DNA of 64,000 nucleotides. Origin: Owenia fusiformis (lineage: Eukaryota > Annelida > Polychaeta > Sabellida > Oweniidae). A program made the translations under genes and the position numbers. The notes below the pieces were generated by a model. The model did no database searches. It was not told where the DNA came from and saw only the letters and a program-made list of their open reading frames with translations. This document shows, piece after piece, positions 36,001 through 45,930 of the stretch (its first letter is position 1; every line of letters starts with the position of its first letter). The stretch lies in NCBI GenBank assembly GCA_903813345.2, contig CAIIXF020000001.1, forward strand, positions 14,897,915-14,961,914, given 5' to 3'.

Positions 36001-36633
36001 TTTCGTTTATGGAACAAAAATTAGTGTATTTAGTACAAATAGTAAATTATTTCATTACTTGGACAGTCCACCTCTCTATCCTCATTTGCATTTTGTAATT
36101 TGAAAGAGAAACTATTTCCACCTCATTGTTGATTTAGTATTTTCGAAATGTTGTTTTGCAGATCCAGATCAAAGTCCAAGAAAAGGCACAGAAGAAGAAG
36201 TCATAGCAGGTTTGAAAATTTTAGCCTTGGTTTCTATTCAGTATATCCTTCATCCAGTGTATGGACACTTTGAAGTGAGAGCACGGGGGCTTTGAGTCAT
36301 AAAAAAATTAATTACATTTCTTATGGGCGTTGATTCACATGCACGGTTCCTGTTTTGAATGATTGCCTCATTGATGTTCTGAATTATATCATAAAAAATG
36401 AAAAAACTATAGAGAAATGGCTGAATGGTCTGAATATCAGTTTTCTAGTTTATCTGAACCATGCAATCATTTAGATAGAACTGAGATCTGTGGCATATTC
36501 ATATCCAACTATGTGGACATAAATAATATTTTCAATTTACAGATACAGTGAGGATTCAGATGAGGAACACCATAGAAGAGACCGCCATAAGTCCAAAAAA
36601 CACAAGCACAAATCCCGTAGAGATAGAGATTAG
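30096..36633 (+). CDS. SNRNP48: SNRNP48, U11/U12 snRNP 48 kDa protein (U11-48K)
   Basis: Minor-spliceosome protein that recognises U12-type 5' splice sites as part of the U11/U12 di-snRNP. Nine exons chain in phase to 337 aa, close to the ~340 aa of vertebrate orthologues: 30096-30221, 31600-31716, 33051-33117, 33384-33440, 34377-34556, 35054-35172, 35761-35969, 36162-36209, 36543-36633. Exon 2 encodes the CHHC zinc finger (CPYDASHKMPECSLKRHTQT plus the final C). Exons 5-6 carry the conserved LTRSQRLAMYDYVV and FKRRRQSYRAKNVH blocks. The C-terminus is Arg/Ser/Lys/His-rich (RSRSKSKKRHRRRSHSR; KHKHKSRRDRD), like RS-type splicing factors. Intron 1 holds a mariner-like element, and intron 4 holds a candidate U11 autoregulatory element. 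A poly(A) signal follows at 37136. Confidence 0.94.
30290..31353. mobile_element. Mariner-like element, non-autonomous (1,064 bp)
   Basis: Terminal inverted repeats of 41 bp with one mismatch start CGAGGGTTGTCCCAGAAGTA and are flanked by TA on both sides. A short decayed coding stretch near 30760-30860 (MKKLYKEYIPDRTTIMRWQK, then stops) suggests a degraded transposase. It occupies most of SNRNP48 intron 1. Confidence 0.88.
31965..32925 (+). repeat. GTGGTGACAT-type element containing a TGACCT/AGGTCA minisatellite
   Basis: The left end AAGTGGTGACATATTG is followed by GGTTGGCAATCGGCGGTTGG and CATCTGTAACAAATT. The right end is GGTGGTGACATTTTG followed by ATGCCTTGTTCATGG, matching the other family copies in opposite orientation. 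Between about 32390 and 32870 lie four or five degenerate ~110-bp units, each with TTTGACCTTCAATGACC and a following AAGGTCAAAG. It lies in SNRNP48 intron 2. The 67-codon frame at 32894-33097 ends inside exon 3 in a different frame and is not coding. Confidence 0.75.
33851..33930 (+). promoter_or_regulatory. Candidate USSE with poison 3' splice site in SNRNP48 intron 4
   Basis: Two U12-type 5' splice-site-like motifs, GTATCCTAT (33906-33914) and ATATCCTTT (33922-33930), stand in tandem. Forty-six nt upstream is a good 3' splice site, CTCTTTCAG (AG at 33858-33859). Splicing exon 4 (phase 1) to this site reads GGG TAA, an immediate stop. Vertebrate U11-48K intron 4 is known to carry a U11-binding splicing enhancer of two tandem U12 5' splice sites that activates an upstream 3' splice site and leads to mRNA decay. 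Position, order and consequence all agree. Confidence 0.75.
34920..35035 (+). repeat. GTGGTGACAT-type dispersed repeat, degenerate copy
   Basis: Contains GTCTGTAACAAATGGTAGGT, GTGCCATTTTGCATG and AATGCCTTGTTTATG. It ends about 20 bp before exon 6 of SNRNP48, close to that exon's polypyrimidine tract. Confidence 0.6.
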
Positions 36634-38277
36634 TATATGAAATGACACACAAAGTCAGTCACTTGAAGACATGTGGAGGGCGAATCTTACGAGCAGTTGT
36701 TATGGATACCAAAAACTGTGTATAGACCAGTCAACAGTGGTGTAAAATCATAGTAAACAGTGATTTTAAGTCATCTAGAAATGTTAGTCACATAAAAACT
36801 TTAGATGATATAATTTCACTAGGAGACTGGTGATGTTAAGTCACCATGAAATATGAAGTCATATAGAGATGTCAGTGTTAAAAACATTAATGATGTCATT
36901 TCACACTTGAACCAGGGATGTCACATCATAGTAATTGTGTAATCAGGTATTCAAGTCATATGGATGACAGATTGAATGTAAGACCTACATGTATTTCAAA
37001 TTAAACAAGTTCTATAAAGTGAGCAACAGTTATTATTGTATTTTATTTTCACATATAATATTGATAACAATAGTGTCATTGGTGCTGAGATTTGCAAATT
37101 TGTTAAATTACAATGACAAATTACAATAAGTATACAATAAACATTGAGGTAATGTATCTAATGATTTGTGTTTCTGCTATATTTTTTGTATAACTATGAC
37201 AGTTAAATGCCTTTGTATCAAACAGGATTGTCATCATTAGCTTACAATTGGCATTTTATAAGACTTAAATATCAAAAAACACCACATGTGAAAATGTCAG
37301 GAAAGTTTGATAGACTAGGCTATACATTTGATAGGCCCATACAAGTAATCTACCACACTGATAGTCTAATCTGAAATTATTTCGGTGGATTAACACACTT
37401 ATTAACTGGATAAGAGTGGACAAATGAAAGTTTAGCAAATCACCATTTCTGGGTCCTGTTGCCAATGTACATTATATTGTCCACTTTTAGCATATGGTCT
37501 ATCTATTACCTATCTATCCATCTGTCTAGATATATCACGTGCAAATGTACAATTAATGATTCTATACAGTGAGTAATACAATGACATACAAGTATATCAG
37601 AAGTATGACGAGGCAAAGGAGTAGTCGAGGCAAAAATAGACTAAAAGATGGACGTTGCTACCTATGTACTCCATTTATACAGTTTTATTTCAAAGTTGAA
37701 AAAACGCCGGAATAAATATGATTTTGTAAGCCTTTGGTGAGGCATTTGGCTCTCTACCCCTCATGCCTGGCTTCATCATTGACTCTCTACCCCTCATGTC
37801 TGGCTTCATCAATGACATGTCAAAACAATGACTGGTCGGTCAAGATAGTAACTACACTCGGAGGAAGTGAAGTTGTCACTGTTATGTTTTGTGACTGAAT
37901 TTTCCTAATTTCCTGATTTTGAGAAAACATGTTTGAGAATAAATTGTCAGTGAGGCAAATTAGAAAGTGGTGTCAAATTACTACAGAAGTTGATTTTGAA
38001 CTGTGAAACGTCTAGTAGACATGATTTTAAAATCACCAAAAAAGTCGAGTGACATTGTACACTTCCTCCAAGCTTAGTCATGTATTATAACAATGAAGGA
38101 CTTGTCATGTCATTTACTTTTCAAATTGTCCTGTCAGATTTTAAATGAGTGTTGACTACCAGCCATTTGCTTTTTATTGCTACACGAACAGTGTATTCAA
38201 CATTGTTGAACGGTGTATTCTAAAGCAAATTTTGTAATGTAAGAAAGCTCACACATCGGAGTCACTTTGTAGTTAAC
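36634..38277. other. Convergent intergenic region between SNRNP48 and the LBD gene
   Basis: Holds both 3' ends: AATAAA at 37136-37141 for SNRNP48 and, on the minus strand, AATAAA at 38173-38178 about 100 nt past the LBD-gene stop. Near 37735-37805 CTCTCTACCCCTCATG and TGGCTTCATCA are each repeated in tandem. No gene seen. Confidence 0.6.
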
Positions 38278-41200
38278 CTAGAGGTGAATAAAAGAGTGAA
38301 TCAACACAATAACAGAGGAGATCAAAAACGAAGATGCAGCAATTGTAGAAGCACTGCTGCAGTAGTCTTTCCACCAAAGGTTCCTGAGGCGGGAGAGGGT
38401 CCCGTCTTCCTGCATTCGTAGAATAGCAAGATTAAACGTTGATACGTGGGGAGAACCTTTCGAGAAAGCCAGTCCGTACCCCCACGAATTAAGTGGATTA
38501 CCTATAACTTTGACATCGCATGGTCGATGTTTTGACCAGTAGTCCGCCATGACGCTGTCCATGATAAAATAATAATTGCCTTGTCTCACTCGATCTACTC
38601 CCGTCGCTGCTTTATCAACAAACACAGATGGGTCCGAATTCATTTTGGCCCACATGCGTGCATAGAGACCATAGGTTGAATTTTGGAAAAACTGTTTCGT
38701 CAGACCATTTTGTATCGTGCCATATTTTGCCGTGTTTTGATTAGCGAGTTCCCCCACACTCTTGATTTCGAGAGGATTCTTGCCCAAGATGACAGTTCCA
38801 GTAGTCATGAAGGGCAAGGTGAAGTCCAAGACGTTCAGACGCGTCGATGTGATCGTCAGTGGCGCAGCTGCAAAGTCAGCGTCCTAGAATCGAAGCACAA
38901 TGATGTAATTTCATTAATTCAATTTCCAATTACCTCATTTTGCTTAATTATTGCACAAGCTGTTTGCTGTAATTGTTTAATCTTAGCACCCAAGTTCCGT
39001 TCTTGCAAAATTACTTGTAGTAGACAAAGATGGATTCTAACAATTAGAACTAATTAAGTGATCCGACATGCCGGGGGGAATGGGCGAATGGTTCATATCA
39101 CTACACCATTCTAGGTATCCACGAGGCAGATGTAATGTGTGGTTTCATATAGAACACGGTTATTTAACATAAATACGTTACTTACATTATAAATATTATT
39201 ATTGAATGATTTGAAGTGCATTACAGGATATATTCTGCTCTCGATATTCTGTATTGGCACTCGAAAAAAAGTGTTACAAATATATTGATAATTTCAGAAT
39301 ATACAGTTGGTGCTTGGCTTTAATGCCTTACTTTCATGTAATCATCTTTTTTGAACTAACATGAGAACCATTCATTAAAGTAAAACCCGAAGAGAATTGG
39401 AATATTTTGCTTCATATAATTATTGATTTACATGTATATCCCATTGTATTGTGATATTGAGAAGCATCAGTGCCAGAGCGCATATTCTTTGACAAATACC
39501 ACAGAGATATGTTCGACTAAAACTAAATCTTGATAGCCGAGAGCATGCAATGAGTACGAACGTGGTGTGATTATCAAATTAATATAATATATAAGTAAAC
39601 CGAATACTGGATAATGGAGTGAGAATTTTGGTAACAGGAGTCAACGGCCATGGGCAACGAATGTCGTGGCAATGTCTGCTTCTGCAACTATATATATACG
39701 TGTGACTCCAAGATGGCCCCGAGTATTCTCCAAAGACTTTTTCATCCATTCCTGAGACATTAAGTCATCAAGTGGAACCAAACAGTTGCCAAAGAACATT
39801 TTCACTGTTCCACAACTAGTTACTTTGACGGAACGCCAATGTAACAAAATGGATGAACTTCCTGGTTACGAGTTCTTTTGTTTTCTCGATTTAAACCTAC
39901 TTATAAGTCCAGTTGCAGATTGTAATTTGGCACAAAGCGAGAAAATATACAGTTGTCTAGCTTTAATGAATTTCTTCAATTTGGAATTTGTTTGTAAATG
40001 AAGTTGCAATTCTTATATTAGTCCCTCGCTTTTGTTACATTGACGAAAGTCCGTTATATTACCAATGTATGTTACTTTGCCGACTTACGTCAGTGTAACA
40101 AAAACGATGGTCTAAATGCATGAATTACAGCTTTATTTAAAAATCTGATTCCAAACCGAGAGCACTTCTTAAAGCTAGACTATATTTTCTAACTTTGTGC
40201 CAAATGATAATCTGCAACTTGACTTATAATTAGGTTTAAATCGAGAAAACAAAAAACTCGTATCCAAGAAGTTCGTCCATTTTGTTACATTGACGTTCCG
40301 TCAAAGTAACTAGTTGTGGGACAGTAATTTTGAGAAAAAAACTCGGGACACAATTTTAGGTCACTTTACATCTTACCGGTCCCAAGACTTCGCCGATCAT
40401 CCCGGTCCACTTGCCATCACTTTTAGGAACCCCATAGGCGCCATCCTTAACGATAGATATATCAAAATTGATCCCTAGGCGATCTTTTAGTTCATCAAGC
40501 AGATCGGGAATAAAACCAGTATAGCGACCATTAACCAGTTGTTTTTCAACGAATGGCGGCTCCTGAAATATACCCATCCAACAATCTGATAAGAACGCCC
40601 TATTGTATATAAATTGAATGATTATCTTTCAAAAACGGCAATGGCTGCAACACTTGAAGCTTTCCGACAATAGAAAGAAAGCACTTTATCTAAAGAATTC
40701 ATTTTGGCCTGTCTTGATTGCACATTCTGAATAAGAGAATAAAAGAGAATCAGACTTGCAAATATTATGATTTACATCTGGTAGTCTTATATCTATACCC
40801 TGGACCTTGGAGTAAATAACAGAGGGGGGGGGGGGGCAGAGTCTTGAAACAAGACCAATTTGGTAGTTATCGTATAGTTAAATTAAACTCACATGAATTG
40901 TTGTCACTTTGAGTGTCTTTGATGTAACTGGAGTACATACTGCAAACAAAATAGAATTAACAATGATTGATTCTGTTATTCATTGTCTTGTTGCCAAGGA
41001 GATATACGTAAATATCCTAATAAACAAACAGTCCACCTGAGCTGGGCCATCATTTACTTTTAATTGGAAAAAGATTATATGTAGCTCATCCCACATTTCA
41101 GAGAAAAACTAGATAGATGCATATCCGAGAATTTGGAATTTGTATCAGTTTGATATCCGATGTGTTTGTGGAAACAGCCATTCGCCTTGGAAGAAAATAC

Positions 41201-44200
41201 TGTAAAATGTTGACAGGCGTGGAATATGTATACCCTACGAAAATGCTCCACGCGAATCCAGCCCCTGTTTGGGTTTGATTTAAAAAAGTCAGTTGTGTTT
41301 GATACCCTGTGTCCCTGTCTAATTGAAACAAATCTTCCGTATCACCCTGTACCCTCCGATGGGATTGCCAAACATTCGATTTTCTTTAACTCCCAGGATT
41401 GACTCGAATTCGACGTTGCTATGAATATGAAATATATCAAACTGTAACAATATTCCGACAAAAACACATATTTCTTCGCTCCATGATAGGTTTTAATACA
41501 CAAATGGGAATATCACGTCATCAATAAATCAAATTGCAGAACAGAACAGCATTTTGAATTTTGACGACGCTAATCAAATAAACAGATACTATTATTAGGT
41601 TTCATTACTATTTGTAATATCTTTTTTGTTGGAAATATATTTATGGTATCATATTAATAATGATCAAGGGGGAGAGTACGAGTATAATCCGTTTGTATTT
41701 TATCAGCAGCTCTAAAAAGAGATCGATGAAGAAATTTCAACTAAACTCCCTTAAGCGAATATTAGGCCAACTCGTCATTCTTGGTTGAATTATTAATTTA
41801 AGCATTATAGGCCTATAAATACGTATACTTCTCAAAGCCACTTTAATTCAAAGACGATTTTTTCAGGATCTTATTTAAGATCTAAGCCATATTGGCTGCC
41901 GCAATAAAGACATTTTGTTGACACCGGGTGATTAGTCCCAAATTAAGAAAATTTTGAAAGTTTAAACATGTACTCTAAATTGCAGTCTTTTACTGTAAAA
42001 CTGTTAAACACTTTAAAACTGTAAAACTGTTAAAAAGTCATTTTTATTTTTAATAGTAGCCTAATCAGTGTTAAAAATCATGTCATGAATATAAGGAAAT
42101 ACAAGAACTGATCGACAATTTCCAATATAGCCTAATTATTATTGGATAAAAATTTGAGATAAAACAGGTTATTACAACCTAATTCTTCTTTTTAGTATTA
42201 AAAGATACGCATCTCGGAAATTTTGAATGCGATTACTCCATTTCCAAGTCATTAATTCCGTCATTGAATAATCTTCCATCAGTGTACGATAAATAAATTG
42301 GCCATAGCGTTCCGGACGAACAAGATAATCACCCAGTTCGTGATATGGAAACGCCATGGAAAATTTCAACAAGTTGATCAAAATACATAACATCAACTTA
42401 TGATTTTCTCATAAAAGATATGGAAATATATTGAATTGATGTGTTACATGTGTTAATGTATTTTGAGTTCGGAAATTCCCAATTGGTCGAGCATTACACA
42501 CATAATCGCTTTAACTGAAACATTGGCAGACGCCAGAGGTGCTTTCAGAGGTCCACGATCATTGTTTATTCATACCGCAATTCCAATTATAAACCAGGCC
42601 CTCCAATTATGGAGTCCTTCTGGAATTTGGTAGTCTATGGGTTCACGATCTATATAATCGTCTCATATCACGATACGTTTTGTCTCAACATTCAGTAATT
42701 AAGAAATAGAGCAAAGCTTTCGAACCCCTCACTCCCTTCGGTCGTTCGAGGTACAGAAAACATTTGTGCCTAGCCCCACGGGGTGTATTCGATGATATTA
42801 CACCTGCCCTGAGGTCTATATTACGATTCGAACATGAAAACTACGGGCGAAAACTACATTACTACGGGCCGCCGTCACACATTACTCGTTGTACCAGGGG
42901 TATTATTCGCGAATATAACCCGGGCGAAATATTGACTTTGTTCACTATTTATAGAAGGCGTGAATACAGTAATGTTAGAATATCTTATAGTAAATACCAT
43001 AACGTTGATAATATACGACATGCAAGCAGGTAAATTCAATTGCCTTATTTTTACGACGTTAATTTCATAAATGGTTTTAGTTAAATGATCACATAAAATA
43101 CATTGTCAAACAAAACATGTTTTATTTGATTTTTAATGTGCAAATAATCTATTTTTAATATCAGATGAACAATCAGATGGAAAATCAAACATGAAAAAGT
43201 AAGTACAAGACATGCTTATCTTTGAAAGGAAGCCACAAAATGAGATTCGATATTTTCTAGGGCATCATTATAACGAAGGAATATATCAGTTTTGTTCATA
43301 ATACTTACACACCGTTTTTGGAACTAATCCAATTAACAACTCTGGGGTTTTCAACCTAATATATTAAAAGTAAAGCTAAATATTCATTTTGTCAATAATA
43401 AAATCGACAGAAATCAACATCTTCTTAGGATGAGTTGAACTAAGTAGTTGGTATTAATATATAGATAAATAAAAATAAATCATACACGCAATGTAAAAAT
43501 ATCAAGGGGTGACAAAATCATATAGGCGAACCCAACTCTTTAAATCGAGGAGTTACCATGAAATAAAAATCGGTGAATTTTAACTTACCTTGCAAGAACA
43601 TCAGAAATCCTACAACTTGTGATGCCAATGTTTGCATGTCGTGTCCAATCATTCTAAGACGACCAGTGCATGGATTGACCCTCTCAATGTATGCTCTCAC
43701 ACCGACACGATTGATGCAAGTGGTTTCTCGGACCCGCTGCAATTTGATTATTAAGTCGCTGTACAAAGAGAACTTTCTTTTTAATAATATCACATGGGAT
43801 TCCAGTGCTTCTTGATTGGTTCCTATCGCGAGAACAATTGGATTAACCAATCATGTTCCCAATGACGAGAGGATAATATTGTCCCCCAGCAGAATATTCC
43901 AATTCTGAGTAAATTGAGGTCACATAACATGGTTCAAAATGACGTTATTTGCACTTTGGTGATTTATAACAGAGCCAAACGCAATTACTTTACAATATAT
44001 AATCACTAGCAATTCCCATTTATTTTTGGTGGGACAATAAATTGAATTTATTATCGTGTAACAGACAACTTATTTAAGTTTTAATCATACCATAAATGCA
44101 TTTTATTGTTCTATATATCACCGATAATAGTTTCCGTCCTTTCGCGCTTCCAACCCAGTCCTCCATCGACACGTCTACTTCGCCAACGTTGTCTCCATGA

Positions 44201-44434
44201 CCATTCAGTTATCGCGGCCAAGTTCCACCATACCCCTTGTCACACGAACGCTCCATTAATCCAGTTATAGAATTCCTCCAGAATCATTATATAGGACGAG
44301 TTTAATCAGGTTTGCATGATTAATGTGAAACTGTCCCCTAAATGGATTAGACTAGTTTTAATACTATTGACTGATACCACGGCGTGAATAATAAACAACG
44401 TTGACAACTGAACAGCAAAAGAATGTGTATCCAT
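38278..44434 (-). CDS. Pore-less ionotropic glutamate receptor-type ligand-binding protein
   Basis: Exons 38278-38883, 40377-40562, 40893-40939 and 43589-43736 chain in phase; 44378-44434 is a likely first exon with a hydrophobic leader (347 aa). Alternatively translation starts at ATG 43637 (leader MQTLASQVVGFLMFLQ, 295 aa). S1: TLKVTTIHEPPFVEK, TGFIPDLLDEL, APLTITSTRLNVLDFTLPFM. S2: KYGTIQNGLTKQFF, PSVFVDKA, FIMDSVMADYW, NSWGYGLAFSKGSP, LRNLWWKDYC. The pore segment M1-P-M3 is absent: within one exon VILGK runs into NPLEIKSVGELANQN. Ligand-site residues seen: E after TTIH, Y of GAYG, P/T/R of PLTITSTR, T of GLT; D replaces the usual AMPA/kainate Glu. Both Cys of the S2 disulphide are kept. 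After the last Cys, 26 residues end the protein in a hydrophobic stretch (FLISSVIVLIHSFIHL) with no basic tail, like a GPI signal. No amino-terminal receptor domain is recognised. Probably extracellular and membrane-anchored. Confidence 0.85.
39190..39275. repeat. Fragment of the 44.6-45.3 kb repeat
   Basis: TATTGAATGATTTGAAGTGC, ACAGGATATATTCTGCTCTC and TATTCTGTATTGGCACTCG match the units at 44.8-45.25 kb. It lies in the last intron of the LBD gene. Confidence 0.75.
39804..40325. mobile_element. Foldback MITE in the LBD-gene intron
   Basis: Inverted arms of about 120-150 bp: ACTGTTCCACAACTAGTTAC on the left pairs with GTAACTAGTTGTGGGACAGT on the right. Both arms continue through the TTTGACGGAACG and TGTAACAAAATGGA words or their complements. 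The open frame at 39786-40001 is arm-derived. No transposase. Confidence 0.82.
42172..42396 (-). other. Orphan open frame in intron 2 of the LBD gene
   Basis: A 74-codon frame with coding-like composition, best part MAFPYHELGDYLVRPERY then YRTLMEDYSMTELMTWKW. It lies between the leader exons and S1, where a full-length receptor would encode its amino-terminal domain. I found no convincing acceptor in the right phase before it, and a donor (AG|GTTGTA) is weak. It could be a relic of the lost domain, an alternative exon, or chance. Confidence 0.25.
42705..42985. repeat. Dispersed repeat family B, copy 2
   Basis: Matches 18404-18745 in GAACCCCTCACTCCCTTCGG (complement in copy 1), TTTGTGCCTAGCCCC, GGGGTGTATTCGA, ATTACGATTCGAACATGAAA and ATTTATAGAAGGCGTGAATA. 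The open frame at 42764-43033 is repeat-derived. Confidence 0.78.
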
Positions 44435-44625
44435 CTCTAAGATCACTTTATGAATCTTTCGCTCCTTGTCGTTAATGTCTCCCACCGGTCGAAGGACTCT
44501 CATTATTGTTGTAATATCTGTGGTCCCTTGTCAGTTTTGTGTCAATCCAGCCCAGGTTCCTAAATATGAGAAACACCAAACACAATTTAAAATTTAACAA
44601 TCTCTAAGAAATCAGATCTTTTTAT

Positions 44626-45310
44626 CGTATGATCTGTAAAATGAAGCCCTTTGATTGGCCAATTCTTGTGCTGTACCAATCTGTATTGCTACTGAGATTG
44701 TCCCCGTTGATCATCTCCGTCGCAATACAGAAGATATTGGTACGGAGGGGACAATCTCAGAAGCAATACAGAAGATCACACGATAAAAACGTTATAGAAT
44801 GATTTGACGTGCAATACAGGATATATTCTGCTCTCTATATTCTTGGCGATAAGATCACACGATAAAAACGTTATTGAATGATTTGAAGTGCAGTACAGGA
44901 TATATTCTGCTCGAGAAATTCTGTATTGGAACGAGACGAAGTCGAGTGCCAATACAGAATATCGAGACACTTCAAATCATTCAATAACTTAATATATTAT
45001 CGTATGATCTGTAAAATAAAGCCCTCTGATTGGTCAGTTCTTGTGCTGTACCAATCTGTATTGCTACTGAGATTGTCCCCGCTGATCATCTCCGTCTCAA
45101 TACGGAAAATATTGGTACGGAGGGGGCAATCTCAGTAGCAATACAGAGGATCACACGATAAAAACGTTATAGAATGATTTGAAGTGCAACACAGGATATA
45201 TTCTGCTCTCTATATTCTGTATTGGCACTCGACTTCGTCTCGTAACAATACAGAATTTCCTGTATATCCTGTATTGCCCTTCAATTCATTCAATAACTTA
45301 TATTATTATA
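44626..45310. repeat. Tandem pair of ~373-bp units with internal inverted words
   Basis: CGTATGATCTGTAAAAT recurs at about 44626 and 44999. Each unit carries GATTGGCC or GATTGGTC, GTGCTGTACCAATCTGTATT, GAGATTGTCCCCG and ATCACACGATAAAAACGTTA, with inverted partners such as ATATTGGTACGGAGG. It directly precedes a Crypton-like gene start and may be that element's long 5' region. Confidence 0.8.
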
Positions 45311-45491
45311 TCATTGCTAGAATTTGTGTCCTTTGATTGGCTGATTCAGTACCATGTGATCAAAAATACCAAAGCGTATTTCACACCTCCCTTAATTTTG
45401 GAATAATAAAAGACGTATTGCCCGGCGTATTGCCCGCCCGGGAATTCTGAATCGTCCCGTTTCGTCCAGTACAGTTGTGACGTGCATCAAA

Positions 45492-45760
45492 ATGGCAGAC
45501 AGAAAAAGATTTAAAAGTCTGAATTCCGATGAAAAGAACGACATCTTGAGGGATGTGCATTCTAAAAACACCATTAAATCAACGGAATGACATCTAATGT
45601 CTTAGAACATTTTCAAGTGTTATGTGGACGAAATAGACGTTAAATCTATCGATAAAATCGTTCTGGATGGAATTTTAGAGTTTTTTTTTGAACTGCGAAC
45701 GAAGGATGGGGAATATTAAAAGAGTGCCAGTCTGCAAAGTAAGCGAATGTCTAGCAATGA
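45492..45760 (+). pseudogene. Broken Crypton-like tyrosine recombinase N-terminus
   Basis: A single frame from ATG 45492 encodes a Lys/Asp-rich start (MADRKRFKSLNSDEKNDIL), then HSKNTIKSTE, then IFKCYVDEIDVKSIDKIVLD and ELRTKDGEY. The order (SKNTKKAT-like motif, helix, then KDGE-Y) is that of the N-terminal core-binding part of Crypton/ZMYM-QRICH-type recombinases. In-frame stops interrupt it at 45588, in TCT TAG, and after GEY. No catalytic Arg/His/Tyr region follows. It is a relic of a Crypton-type transposon; the family call is from memory of the motif pattern. Confidence 0.5.
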
Positions 45761-45764
45761 TATA

Positions 45765-45930
45765 ATAAAACAAATATTTCATTCTATGTTCGGGCAATAC
45801 CTGTTGCACTTTCAATGATTTTTGCAGCATGTATTTCCCTCGCCCTCCGGGCTGCGGGCAATACATGCTGCAAAAATCATTGAAAGATGAACAGGTATTG
45901 CCCTCCATAGAATGAAATATTTGCTTAGTA
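45765..45930. repeat. Foldback hairpin (~70-bp arms)
   Basis: ATATTTCATTCTATG, GGGCAATACCTGTT and TTTCAATGATTTTTGCAGCA on the left pair with TGCTGCAAAAATCATTGAAA, AACAGGTATTGCCC and CATAGAATGAAATAT on the right, around CCTCGCCCTCCGGGCTGC. It directly follows the Crypton-like relic. Confidence 0.82.
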
